Below, piece after piece: positions 8,598 through 16,760 of a stretch of DNA of 32,430 bases. Under the pieces are notes generated by a model. It worked only from the letters and a program-made list of their open reading frames with translations, had not been told where the DNA came from and searched no databases. A program made the position numbers and the translations under genes. Source of the stretch: Rhizobium sp. Q54 (GTDB taxonomy: Bacteria > Pseudomonadota > Alphaproteobacteria > ATCC43930 > CGMCC-115725); the NCBI GenBank assembly GCA_945861155.1, contig CAMATN010000049.1, positions 1-32,430 of the forward strand, read 5' to 3'. The stretch's first letter is position 1, and each line of letters begins with the position of its first letter.

Positions 8598-8623
8598 GTA
8601 ACGCGGCGCTGTGGCCGCGTTAC
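8598..8623. promoter_or_regulatory. Perfect inverted repeat in the leader of the lipid cassette
   Basis: The arms gtaacgcggc (8598-8607) and gccgcgttac (8614-8623) are exact complements with a 6-base spacer. The element ends 18 bases before the ACP start codon, just upstream of its ribosome site. It could be an operator for a dimeric repressor, an mRNA hairpin controlling ACP translation, or a terminator for cobM, which ends at 8697 on the same strand. There is no T-run after it on the minus strand, which argues against an intrinsic terminator. The symmetry is directly visible; the role is inference. Confidence 0.6.
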
Positions 8624-8696
8624 TCACTCTGCTCAATGGAGACCCCACCTTACGCGCAATCGGGCCGTGCGGCAACTGCGAGGCTCCTCAGTCCCC

Positions 8697-9449
8697 TCAG
8701 CCGGGCCGCAGCACATGGTGGTGGTCGGCGGCGTAGAGGCGGCTGTCGCTCCCCTCGCCCGCGAGTGCCCGACCGACCAGGATTAGCGCGGTCCGCGTGA
8801 TTCTGGCTCGCTTGGTCTGGTCGCGGATGTCGGCGAGGGTGCCGCGGATCAGCAATTCGTCCGGCCAGCCGACCCGGTAGGCGACGACCGCCGGGCAATC
8901 GCCGCCGTAATGCGGCAAAAGCGCCCGCACGACCCGCGCGATATTAGCGATCGACAGGTGGATCGCCAGAGTTGCGCCGGTCGCCGCGAGGCGGTCGAGG
9001 CTTTCGCCTGCGGGCATCGCCGAGGCGCGGACCGCGGTGCGCGTCAGGATCACGGTCTGCGCCACATCCGGCAGCGTCAGCTCGCGTCGCAGCGCCGCCG
9101 CCGCCGCCGCGAAGGCCGGCACGCCGGGGGTCACGTCGAAGGCGATGCCGAGCGCGTCGAGCCGGCGCATCTGCTCGCCGATCGCGCCATAGAGCGACGG
9201 ATCGCCCGAATGCACCCTGGCGACGTCGAGCCCGCCGCGATGCGCCGCGGCGATTTCGTCGATGATCTCGTCGAGCGTCAGCTTCGCGGTATCGACGACC
9301 CGCGCGCCGGGCGGAGCCGCGGCGACAATCGCTTTCGGCACCAGTGAGCCGGCGTAGAGGCATACCGGGCAGCGCTCGATCAGGCGCAGCCCGCGCACCG
9401 TGATCAGATCGGGCGCGCCCGGTCCGGCGCCGATGAAATGCACCGTCAT
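8697..9449 (-). CDS. cobM: Precorrin-4 C11-methyltransferase
   Basis: This SAM-dependent tetrapyrrole methyltransferase of 250 residues methylates C11 of precorrin-4 (CobM/CbiF family). The N-terminal motif [16 protein letters not shown], the YAGSLV segment, [10 protein letters not shown] and the [11 protein letters not shown] stretch are all characteristic of CobM rather than of the C17, C20 or C5/15 enzymes. The ATG overlaps the stop of the upstream cbiG-cobJ fusion by four bases (ATGA), so it is translationally coupled and is the last gene of the second cob operon. The stop is about 117 bases before the ACP start of the lipid cassette. Confidence 0.92.
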   Translation of the reverse strand: MTVHFIGAGPGAPDLITVRGLRLIERCPVCLYAGSLVPKAIVAAAPPGARVVDTAKLTLDEIIDEIAAAHRGGLDVARVHSGDPSLYGAIGEQMRRLDALGIAFDVTPGVPAFAAAAAALRRELTLPDVAQTVILTRTAVRASAMPAGESLDRLAATGATLAIHLSIANIARVVRALLPHYGGDCPAVVAYRVGWPDELLIRGTLADIRDQTKRARITRTALILVGRALAGEGSDSRLYAADHHHVLRPG

Positions 9450-11383
9450 TGGTTTCCCGGGGCTGGTCCCGGCGCTGGCGCGCCGTCGAAATAACCGCGC
9501 GGCGTGTAAAGGCGGGGCGGGTCGCCGGCGATCAGCCGGGTATGAATGCTGCCGACCAGCACCAGGCTCAGCATGTCGACATCGGCATCGGCAAGCTCAT
9601 CGAGCCGCACAATCCGGTGCGTCTCGCCGGCCCGGCCGAGATTGCGCGCGATCACGCAAGGGGTTTCGGGCGGGCGATGCGCGAGGAGGATCGCGGCGGT
9701 CTCGGCCAGACGCGCCGCCCGTCGCGCCGAGCGCGGATTGTAAAGCGCGACGACGAAATCGGCGCTCGCCGCCGCCTCGACGCGGGCGCGGATCCGATCC
9801 CACGGGGTCAGCAGATCGGACAGCGAGATCGCGCAGAAATCGTGGCCGAGCGGCGCCCCGACCCGGGACGCCGCCGCCTGCATCGCGCTGACCCCAGGGG
9901 CGACGGCGATGTCGACCGCCGACCAATCGCGGCGCCGCTCGCGGTCGAGCAGCTCGAAAACGAGGGCGGCGAGGCCGTAAATACCGGGGTCGCCCGACGA
10001 GACGAGCGCCACCGAACTGCCCGCGGCGGCGAGGTCGAGCGCGAGCCGCACCCGAGCGGTTTCCTCGCCGATCGCGCTGTCATGGCGGCGCTTGCCTTCG
10101 ATCGCGCGGCCGAGCAGGTCGAGATAGAGCCGATACCCGACGACATCGTCGGACGCGGCGAGCATCGCGCTGGCCTCGGGGGTACGCCAGGCCGGGTCGC
10201 CTGGCCCGCTGCCGATGATCGCGAGGCGCCCGCGCGGCCGGCCGATCGCGGTCGCGTCGATGGCGCCCGGGGCGCGCGCGATGGCGCAGGTCGCGCGCCG
10301 CGACTGGCGGCGCGGCACGACGAGGTCGCCTTCCGGCCCGACCGCGGCCAGCGCCGCGCCCTCGGCGACGCCCCAGCAGCCGGTCGCGCGAAACGCGGCT
10401 TCGGAGCGGATCGTCAGGCGTGCGGTCTCGTCCAACAGACGCGAGGCCGGGAAAAACCGCGCCGGAACCGCCAACGCCTCGGCCAGGGCCTGGATTGCGG
10501 GTTCGTCCGCCTTGATGTCAATGGAGACGATAGCGGCCACGGCTCCGGCCGCGAGCCCGGCTTGCGCAAGCGTGTCGCGCACCAATGCGGCGATCTCCTC
10601 GGCCGCACAGCCGCGCTCGCAGCCGATCCCGAGCGCCAGCACCGGGGGGTGAAAAATCAGCGCTTCCGCGTCGGCGGCGGCGGCCCGATCGGTGACGACG
10701 ATTTGCAGACCCTCACCCGCCCTCGGGCTTCGCCCTCGCGCCCCCTCTCCCGCATTGCGGGAGAGGGGGGGACCCATCGCTTTTGCGATGGGGGGGTGAG
10801 GGCTGTCGGCCCAGCGCACCGATCCCATACGCAGCCAATCCGCCCGAACGCCTTCTTCGACAAGCGCGACCGCCTCGCCGGCGAGCAGCGCGGCGGCGAC
10901 CGGTTTGACCCGCACGGGGTTGGCGATACGCCAGCCCGGCGGCGGCTCGTCGAGCGCGAAACCGAGCCGCAGATCCCCGGCCGTCGTGATCGCGGCCACG
11001 CAGCCAAGATCGCCGGCCAATGCCTCGGCGAGGGCGCGGGCAAGCGCGTTGGCCCCGCGATGCCCGCCGAGCAGCGGCACCGCGACCGAGCCGTCCTCGG
11101 CCAGCGCGACGACCGGCGGCTCGACCCGCTTGTCGTCGATCAGCGGCGCCAGCGCCCGGATCAGGATGCCGCTCGCGCACAGGCCGATGATCGGCCGGCC
11201 GGCGGCGAACAATTCGGCGAGGAGCGGCATGACGCGGTCATAGGCTTCGTCCCATTCCCCAGGCTGCGCGCGCGGCCCGAACAGCCGCGCTCCAGGCAGG
11301 AGGCCGCGCACCCGCTGGCCGAGCGCGGCCCCGCCCGGCCCCAAGACGACCACCGCCACGCCGTTCGGCAGCGCCGGTTTCAT
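9446..11383 (-). CDS. cobJ: CbiG/CobE - CobJ fusion: cobalamin protein CbiG and precorrin-3B C17-methyltransferase
   Basis: This is a 645-residue fusion. Residues ~1-190 form the CbiG N-terminal and central part ([27 protein letters not shown]). Residues ~225-365 form the CbiG C-terminal/CobE domain ([10 protein letters not shown]...). Residues ~385-635 are CobJ/CbiH, with [35 protein letters not shown] and [10 protein letters not shown]. CobJ methylates C17 with ring contraction; CbiG in the anaerobic route opens the lactone of cobalt-precorrin-5A. A palindromic repeat (10710-10802) is read in frame as residues ~194-225, exactly between the CbiG central and C-terminal domains. The start overlaps the cobI stop by four bases and the stop overlaps the cobM start by four. 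The fusion puts two consecutive-pathway activities in one chain. Confidence 0.9.
   Translation of the reverse strand: MKPALPNGVAVVVLGPGGAALGQRVRGLLPGARLFGPRAQPGEWDEAYDRVMPLLAELFAAGRPIIGLCASGILIRALAPLIDDKRVEPPVVALAEDGSVAVPLLGGHRGANALARALAEALAGDLGCVAAITTAGDLRLGFALDEPPPGWRIANPVRVKPVAAALLAGEAVALVEEGVRADWLRMGSVRWADSPHPPIAKAMGPPLSRNAGEGARGRSPRAGEGLQIVVTDRAAAADAEALIFHPPVLALGIGCERGCAAEEIAALVRDTLAQAGLAAGAVAAIVSIDIKADEPAIQALAEALAVPARFFPASRLLDETARLTIRSEAAFRATGCWGVAEGAALAAVGPEGDLVVPRRQSRRATCAIARAPGAIDATAIGRPRGRLAIIGSGPGDPAWRTPEASAMLAASDDVVGYRLYLDLLGRAIEGKRRHDSAIGEETARVRLALDLAAAGSSVALVSSGDPGIYGLAALVFELLDRERRRDWSAVDIAVAPGVSAMQAAASRVGAPLGHDFCAISLSDLLTPWDRIRARVEAAASADFVVALYNPRSARRAARLAETAAILLAHRPPETPCVIARNLGRAGETHRIVRLDELADADVDMLSLVLVGSIHTRLIAGDPPRLYTPRGYFDGAPAPGPAPGNQ
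10710..10802. repeat. Palindromic repeat element inside cbiG-cobJ
   Basis: The outer arms ccctcaccc (10710-10718) and gggtgaggg (10794-10802) enclose a 13-bp perfect hairpin ccccctctcccgc / gcgggagaggggg (10741-10753, 10757-10769) and a second hairpin cccatcgc-tttt-gcgatggg. The whole element keeps the reading frame open and encodes the Gly/Arg/Pro-rich stretch [13 protein letters not shown]. The same ctctccc-cgc style recurs in cobQ and cobN in this window. Confidence 0.85.
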
Positions 11384-12159
11384 CCGCTCGCTCCCCGATC
11401 GGGCCGGATCGTCGATTCGCCCGGGTGGATCAGCGCCATCGCGAAATAGGGGACGCTCGCCGGATCGACCGTCGCGAGCGGCGCGACCCGTTCGCTCGGC
11501 AGGCTCGCGTGCTCGACATAGATCGCGCCGTCGAGCAGCCCGAGCCGTTCGAGGACCCGCCGCAACTTCGCAAAATGCCGCCCGAGCTTGATCACCGCGG
11601 CGCCGTCGCCGGGGTCAACCGCCGCGAGGCGCCGGGCGAGCGCGTCCTCGCCGAGCGTGGCCGGGATCACCGACAGGATCGCGTCGCGCTGGACCAGCGG
11701 CAATGCAGCCGCCGCGGCGCATGCCGTCAGCGACGACACTCCGGGCACGATCGTCACCCGGTAGCGCTCGGCGAGTTCTGCGAAAATGCCGGCGAAGCTG
11801 CCGTAAAACAGCGGGTCGCCCTGGCACAGACAGGCGACATCGCCGCCCCGGTCGAGCACGGCGGCGATCTCCGCCGCGGCCGCCCGATAGATCGCGGCGG
11901 GCGGCGGTCCGGGCTGCATCGGAAAGCGGATCGCGATCTCGGGTTGGCCGCGATCGAGCCATTGCGCGACGATCCCGCGGGCAAAGCTGTCGCCGCTCTC
12001 GGGCGCCGGATAGACGACGACCGCGGCGGCGCGCAACAGCCGCAGCGCCTTCAGCGTCACCAGTTCGGGGTCGCCCGGCCCGAGCCCCAGCCCATATAGC
12101 TGCCCGCTTGCCATTTCAGCCTGGGCCATCTCCGCTGCCATCTCAGCCGGGGGCGACAT
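11380..12159 (-). CDS. cobI: Precorrin-2 C20-methyltransferase
   Basis: This SAM-dependent methyltransferase of the CobI/CbiL type methylates C20 of precorrin-2 (or its cobalt form). Recognition rests on LYGLGLGPGDPELVTLKA near the N-terminus, CQGDPLFYGSF, and VPGVSSLTACAAAAALPL. Length from the first ATG is 259 residues. The first ~15 residues (MSPPAEMAAEMAQAE) are not conserved-looking and contain further ATG codons. A start at 12114 giving MASGQLYGLG would fit the family best and would remove the 17-base overlap with the upstream glycosyltransferase gene. The stop overlaps the cbiG-cobJ start by four bases. Confidence 0.9.
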   Translation of the reverse strand: MSPPAEMAAEMAQAEMASGQLYGLGLGPGDPELVTLKALRLLRAAAVVVYPAPESGDSFARGIVAQWLDRGQPEIAIRFPMQPGPPPAAIYRAAAAEIAAVLDRGGDVACLCQGDPLFYGSFAGIFAELAERYRVTIVPGVSSLTACAAAAALPLVQRDAILSVIPATLGEDALARRLAAVDPGDGAAVIKLGRHFAKLRRVLERLGLLDGAIYVEHASLPSERVAPLATVDPASVPYFAMALIHPGESTIRPDRGASG

Positions 12160-13816
12160 CGTACAGCGTCAGCACCATGCGCTGGCCATTCGAGTAATCG
12201 AGCCCGCGCACGCTGCCGCGCGGCTGCGCGACAAGGCCGCGCACACTCAGCGCCTGCAGAAACATCGCCTCCTCCCGGCTGCCGACCAGGGCTTCGCCGC
12301 CGCCTTGAAGCGCCTCGGCCGCGCCGCGCGGGGTGGTCAGCCGCACATCCGTGCCGAGCAGAAAGACCAGGCTCGGCTCGCTGTAGCCGACCGCGACCAG
12401 GCGAGTCCCGGCGGTCGGCTTGTGTTGCGCCACCAGTTCCGCCGCGGCGCGGCTGAGCCACAGCCTATCGAGGCCGGGCAGCACGCCGAGCGCGGCCGGC
12501 GTGACAAACGCCAGCGCGAGCGCCGCCAGCAGCCCGGTGGTCCCGGCCGGAGGCGCTCGATAATGGAGGACCGCCGCCATCCCCGCGAGCAGCAACCCGG
12601 CGCCGAGCACGCCGGCCAGCGCGATCTCGCTGCCAAAACGCAGCGGCAACCCGATCAGCGCCGCCGCCAGCGCGACCGTCACCACGACCCACAATGCCTT
12701 GACCAATATATCGACGCGCCGCGGCCAGCTTCGCGGCGCGAAGCGGACGCCGTCGGCCAGCGCGGCGGCGGCCAGCAGGGCCAGCGCCGGGTAAAGCGGC
12801 AGCACGTAATGCGGCAGCTTGGTCGGAACCAATTCGAGCAACACCCAGGCCGGCGCCAGCCACGCGAGCAGGAAGCGCTCCGCCGGCATGTCGCGCCGCC
12901 GCCAGCCCCGCACCAGCGCCGGCACCAGCAACAGCGAGCCCGGCCAGAACGTCGCGCAGGTCAGCAGCAGATACGAGAACGGCGGCGCGCCGTGCGATTC
13001 CTGGGCGCCGATCAGCTTTGTCATCAAATCCCCGCCGAGCGCGTCGGCGACAAACCTTCCCTCGGTGGCCTGCTCGATCGCGACCAGCCACGGCGCCACG
13101 GCGACGACCAGGGCGAGCAACCCGGCCACCGGGTAGAGGCCGCGCAACCAGCGCAGATCGCGATCTGCGATCGACAGCGCCGCCGCCGTCACCAACGCCA
13201 GGGCCGGCCCCGCCGGGCCTTTCAGCAGGATCGCGGCGATCTGTGCGCCCCAGAACACCACGGCGATCCAGCCGGGGACCGGTTGGCGGGCGCGGCGGAG
13301 CACATAGGCGAGACCGAGCGCACCCTGCCCGGCCGTCACCGCGGCCAGCAGCATCGCGTCCGTCTTGGCGATGTGCGCCTCGGCCACGACCCCGAGGCAG
13401 CTGGCCAGCAGCACCGCCGCGATCAGCGCAACGCGACGCGCGGTCAGCGGGTCTGCCTCGCCGCGCGACATCGCGGCGCCAAACGCGAAGACCAGCAGCG
13501 CCGCCGCCGTCGCGCCGATCAGCGAGGGCAGCCGGTACGGCCAGATCGCGGTGCTCGCCGGGCTGCTGAAGGCGCTGACCGAGGCGGCTTGCAGCCAATA
13601 GATGCCGGCCGGTTTTTTGTTGCGCGCCTCGTCCTGGAAGCGGATGCGCAGGAAATCGCCGGTTTCCAGCATCTGCCGCGTCGCCTGGGCAAACCGGGCT
13701 TCGTCGCGGTCGAGCACGGGGACCCCCGACATGCCGGGCAGATAAAGCAGCAGACACAGCGCCAGGATTATCCCATAGGGCCATGCGCCATCCCGCCAGC
13801 CCCGCGACCCCGGCAT
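12143..13816 (-). CDS. ArnT/PMT-family integral membrane glycosyltransferase
   Basis: This 557-residue polytopic membrane protein resembles the glycosyltransferase family that includes ArnT (lipid A aminoarabinose transferase) and other polyprenyl-phosphate-sugar users. After a first transmembrane helix (residues ~13-29) comes the periplasmic motif VLDRDEARFA (residues 34-43), whose Asp-Glu pair is typical of the active site. RNKKPAGIYWLQAAS and later VPTKLPHYVLPLYPALALL also match the family. About a dozen hydrophobic segments are visible. It would move a sugar from an undecaprenyl-phosphate donor to an acceptor on the periplasmic side. It starts two bases after the cobL stop and runs into cobI, so it is co-transcribed with B12 genes although no corrin step needs it. 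The open frame upstream of 13816 lies over cobL and is shadow. Donor and acceptor are unknown. Confidence 0.83.
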   Translation of the reverse strand: MPGSRGWRDGAWPYGIILALCLLLYLPGMSGVPVLDRDEARFAQATRQMLETGDFLRIRFQDEARNKKPAGIYWLQAASVSAFSSPASTAIWPYRLPSLIGATAAALLVFAFGAAMSRGEADPLTARRVALIAAVLLASCLGVVAEAHIAKTDAMLLAAVTAGQGALGLAYVLRRARQPVPGWIAVVFWGAQIAAILLKGPAGPALALVTAAALSIADRDLRWLRGLYPVAGLLALVVAVAPWLVAIEQATEGRFVADALGGDLMTKLIGAQESHGAPPFSYLLLTCATFWPGSLLLVPALVRGWRRRDMPAERFLLAWLAPAWVLLELVPTKLPHYVLPLYPALALLAAAALADGVRFAPRSWPRRVDILVKALWVVVTVALAAALIGLPLRFGSEIALAGVLGAGLLLAGMAAVLHYRAPPAGTTGLLAALALAFVTPAALGVLPGLDRLWLSRAAAELVAQHKPTAGTRLVAVGYSEPSLVFLLGTDVRLTTPRGAAEALQGGGEALVGSREEAMFLQALSVRGLVAQPRGSVRGLDYSNGQRMVLTLYDVAPG

Positions 13817-13818
13817 GG

Positions 13819-15039
13819 TCAGCCGGGCTTGGTCGCGGCGAGCTGGGTCACGCTCAGCAGCGGGCGCCAGGCCTGATGGTCGCCCAGCTTCGCCGCCCGG
13901 CTGACCGCGATCCGGGTCAATTCGCCGCCGTAGCTTGCCTGCCAATCGAGCACCGCGCGCTCGCCCGCGATGCTGACGACATTGGCGACGAGCCGCCCGC
14001 CCGGTCGCAACGCCGCCCATAGGGCCGGCAACAATTCGGGATCGCCGATGCCGCCGCCGACAAAGATCGCGTCGGGCCGGGGCATGTCGGGGGAAAGTTC
14101 GGACAGCGCCCGCGGCGCCGCGGCAATGATGATCCGCAGCCCCGGCACGCCGAGCATCGCGGCGTTGCGCGCGATCATCGCGGCGCGTCCCGGGTCGCGC
14201 TCGACCGCGAGCGCCGCGCCGCTCGGGTTGGCGCGCAGCCATTCGATCGCGATCGAGCCGCAGCCGGCGCCGATATCCCACAGAGTCTCGCCCGGCAGCG
14301 GCGCGAGAAGCGCCAGGGTCGCCGCCCGGACTTCGCGCTTGGTCAGCTGCCCGTCATGCTCGAACGCCTCGTCGGGCAGCCCGGCGAGGCGCGACAGGGC
14401 GCCGGCGCCGGGGGCTGTCTCGCATTCGAGCGCGATCGTGTTCAGGTCTGATGTGTCGCGCTCGTTCCAATCCTGCGCCGTGAAGCTGACGACCGCCTCG
14501 CGCGGGCCGCCGAGATGCTCGAACACGGTCATCCGGCTCGGCCCCCAGCCGCACGCGGCGAGCAGACGCGCCACCGCGCGCGGGGTCGTCCCATCCTCCG
14601 ACAGCAGCAGCACGCGCGCGCCGGGCGCGAGATGCAGGCGCAAGCCGTCGAGCGGCCTTCCATGGAGGCTCACCGTCGCGCACTCCGCGAGCGCCCAGCC
14701 CTGGCGGGCGGCGGCGAGGCTGAAGGCCCCCGGATGCGGCACGATCGTCATCTCCTCGCGGCGAAAATGGCGCGCCAGCGTAGCGCCGACCCCGTACCAT
14801 AGCGGGTCACCGCTCGCCAGCACCGTGACCCTTGAGCCGCGCCGCGCCGCGATAGCGGCGATGCTGTCGGCCAGCGGCTGACGCCATGCGAGGCACTCCG
14901 CGTCGCTCTCCGGGACCAGCGCCAGATGGCGGGCGCCGCCGACCAAAACCTGCGCGGTCTCGATCAGGGTGCGCGCGGCGGGGGCGAGCCCGGCGAATCC
15001 ATCTTCGCCGATGCCGACGACGCTGAGCCAGCGCGTCAT
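13819..15039 (-). CDS. cobL: Precorrin-6Y C5,15-methyltransferase (decarboxylating)
   Basis: This is a fused CbiE-CbiT enzyme of 406 residues. The N-terminal half (SVVGIGEDGFAGL, LASGDPLWYGVG, PHPGAFSLAAARQGW) is the C5-methylating CbiE domain. The C-terminal half (LTKREVRAATLALL, ETLWDIGAGCGSIAIEWLR, DAIFVGGGIGD) is the CbiT domain that methylates C15 and decarboxylates the C12 acetate. The ATG at 15039 overlaps the cobH stop as ATGA and puts MTRWLSVVGIGEDG at the N-terminus, as expected. The longer open frame to 15069 would start inside cobH without a ribosome site. It is followed two bases later by the glycosyltransferase. Confidence 0.92.
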   Translation of the reverse strand: MTRWLSVVGIGEDGFAGLAPAARTLIETAQVLVGGARHLALVPESDAECLAWRQPLADSIAAIAARRGSRVTVLASGDPLWYGVGATLARHFRREEMTIVPHPGAFSLAAARQGWALAECATVSLHGRPLDGLRLHLAPGARVLLLSEDGTTPRAVARLLAACGWGPSRMTVFEHLGGPREAVVSFTAQDWNERDTSDLNTIALECETAPGAGALSRLAGLPDEAFEHDGQLTKREVRAATLALLAPLPGETLWDIGAGCGSIAIEWLRANPSGAALAVERDPGRAAMIARNAAMLGVPGLRIIIAAAPRALSELSPDMPRPDAIFVGGGIGDPELLPALWAALRPGGRLVANVVSIAGERAVLDWQASYGGELTRIAVSRAAKLGDHQAWRPLLSVTQLAATKPG

Positions 15040-16760
15040 CGGGAGGCCGCGGGGCGGGGTTCGCCGCACAGCGCGTTGAGCGCCGCGGCGGCCAGCGCGC
15101 TGCCGCCGCGCCGGCCGCGCAGTGTGACATAGGACAAGCCGCGGCCGAACCCGGAGAGCGCCTCCTTCGCCTCGGCGGCGCCGACAAACCCGACCGGAAA
15201 GCCGAGCACGAGGGCCGGCTTATCCGCCCCCTCCGCCAACATCTCGAGCAGGCGGAACAGTGCCGTCGGGGCATTGCCGATCGCGACGACCGCGCCGGCC
15301 AGATATGGCCGCCACAATTCGACCGCCGCGGCGCTGCGGGTCGTGCCCTGCGCCGCGGCAAGGGCGGCGACCGCGGGGTTGCGCAAGGTGCAGATCACCT
15401 CGTTGCCCGCGGGTAGACGAGCGGTAACGATGCCGGCCGCGACCATCGTACTGTCGACGAGGATCGCCGCGCCGCTCGCCATCGCGCGACGACCCGCCTC
15501 GGCGGCGCCGCGCGACCAGGCGAGATCGGCGAGGATGGCAACGTCGCCCGCGGCATGCGCCAGCCGCACCGCCAGCGGGCGGAGCGAGACGGGGAATCGC
15601 GCCAGATCGGCTTCGGCCCGGACCAGCGCGAACGAGCGCCGATAGATCGCCGCCGGATCGCGCAGGTAGGTGTATGCCGGGATTTTGGCGAGAGATCTCG
15701 ACGAGCGGACCGAGATTGCCGCGTCGCTCCGCTCCTCGCAATGACAGCTTCCTGCTGCCACGCCATTGCTGTCCTCTGCTACTCCTTTGCTGTCATTGCG
15801 AGCGAAGCGAAGCAATCTCGGGACAGCGTGCTTGGACGACGGCGAAAGCGCGAGCCGCGACTGTTTCGGAGCGGTCACCCCGAGCGTCCACGCTTCTTCC
15901 GTCTCGATGATTGTGCGCTGTTGTGCGGTCAGCGCCGGATCGCCATCAAACAGCGCCGCCAATTCCCCGGCCTGGTCGCGCGCGGCGAAAAACCGGGCGA
16001 CGTCGCGGACCTGCGCGGCATCCTTGGGCTCGTTCGGCTGCGGCGCGATCCGCCACAGCGAGGGGTAGATTTCGGCCATCACAACCCCGACGCCCTCCTC
16101 CGGGGCTCGCAACCCGGTCTCGAACGGCCAAACGCGAATGCGGCCCTGCCAGCGCGGATCGTCGCGCAGCGCCCGCACCACCGGAATCCCGGTCAGCGCC
16201 TGCCCGCCGACCGATCCAGTGCCGAGCAGTTTCCAGCACGGCTGCGTCGTCGGCACATAGACATCGATCAGCCGGCGCTCGACGAGGCCGCCCGCTTGAT
16301 GGAGCCGATGGTGGGTCGGCGCGAGATACGGTCCCGCCGCGGCGCTCGGGCATCCCCAGAACGGGAAGGCGCCCCGCGACACGCGCCGATTGAGGTCGGC
16401 GGCGACCGCGAAGCGGTTGTTGCGGTTTTTCGCATCGTCCTCGATCAGACCGGCGATCTCGTCCCACACCGCGCGCCAGGGCCGACCGGAGAGGCCGAGC
16501 CGGGCGGCAAACCCGGCCGGGTAGCCGAACGGGAAATCGCACCCGACCAGTACGCGCTCGCCCCCGGCCACCGCGTCGGCGAGGATCTCCAGCAGGGTTT
16601 CCCGGGCGGCATGGCGGGTCGGCGGGTTGAGCAGCCGCTCGCCCGCTTTGCCATGCCGGCAGATCCAGATGCTGTCGCGCCCGGTCTTCGGCTGCCCCGC
16701 CGCGCTCCAGTCGACGATCACGAAGGTGTCGAACAGCGTGCCCTGCTCCGCGTCAGTCAT
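15036..16760 (-). CDS. cobH: Fusion of a DUF429-like domain with precorrin-8X methylmutase
   Basis: This is a 574-residue fusion. Residues ~358-574 are CobH/CbiC (IPAYTYLRDPAAIYRRSF, VRLAHAAGDVAI with the catalytic-type His402, GFPVGFVGA, GRRGGSALAAA), which migrates a methyl group from C11 to C12 to give hydrogenobyrinic acid. Residues ~10-298 form a separate domain with acidic motifs VIVDWSA (Asp17), VGCDFPFGYPAGF (Asp75) and VMAEIYPSLW (Glu230). Their order resembles DUF429-type RNase-H-like domains; this is inference and the function is unknown. Between them, residues ~314-350 are encoded by a palindromic repeat (15711-15820) and contain LLRFARND and CEERSDAAIS. The ATG overlaps the cbiX stop by eight bases, and the stop overlaps the cobL start by four. 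Confidence 0.87.
   Translation of the reverse strand: MTDAEQGTLFDTFVIVDWSAAGQPKTGRDSIWICRHGKAGERLLNPPTRHAARETLLEILADAVAGGERVLVGCDFPFGYPAGFAARLGLSGRPWRAVWDEIAGLIEDDAKNRNNRFAVAADLNRRVSRGAFPFWGCPSAAAGPYLAPTHHRLHQAGGLVERRLIDVYVPTTQPCWKLLGTGSVGGQALTGIPVVRALRDDPRWQGRIRVWPFETGLRAPEEGVGVVMAEIYPSLWRIAPQPNEPKDAAQVRDVARFFAARDQAGELAALFDGDPALTAQQRTIIETEEAWTLGVTAPKQSRLALSPSSKHAVPRLLRFARNDSKGVAEDSNGVAAGSCHCEERSDAAISVRSSRSLAKIPAYTYLRDPAAIYRRSFALVRAEADLARFPVSLRPLAVRLAHAAGDVAILADLAWSRGAAEAGRRAMASGAAILVDSTMVAAGIVTARLPAGNEVICTLRNPAVAALAAAQGTTRSAAAVELWRPYLAGAVVAIGNAPTALFRLLEMLAEGADKPALVLGFPVGFVGAAEAKEALSGFGRGLSYVTLRGRRGGSALAAAALNALCGEPRPAASR
15711..15820. repeat. Palindromic repeat element at the DUF429-CobH domain junction
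   Basis: The left arm at 15711-15747 (cgagattgc...cgcaatgacag) and the right arm at 15790-15820 (ctgtcattgcg...gcaatctcg) are imperfect reverse complements separated by about 42 bases. The core gcaatgacag / ctgtcattgc is exact. This sequence type is a common dispersed intergenic repeat in alphaproteobacteria and gives the well-known spurious peptides CEERSDAAI and LRFARND. Here it is read in frame inside a functional-looking gene. Confidence 0.88.

Noticed and set aside
8598-8623. The leader hairpin as an intrinsic terminator for cobM
   Set aside because: No T-run follows on the minus strand, and the hairpin sits just before the ACP ribosome site. It is kept as a regulatory candidate instead.
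9449-11449. Plus-strand open frame of 666 codons opposite cbiG-cobJ
   Set aside because: The opposite strand has two complete recognisable enzyme domains with coupled starts; this frame has no motif and no ribosome site.
12305-13876. Plus-strand open frame of 523 codons, Gln/Arg-rich
   Set aside because: It is a shadow of the membrane glycosyltransferase; the composition is a by-product of Leu/Ala codons on the other strand.
15711-15820. The DUF429-CobH gene as a repeat-disrupted pseudogene
   Set aside because: The frame is open through the repeat and both domains keep their motifs; start and stop overlap neighbours as in an intact operon.
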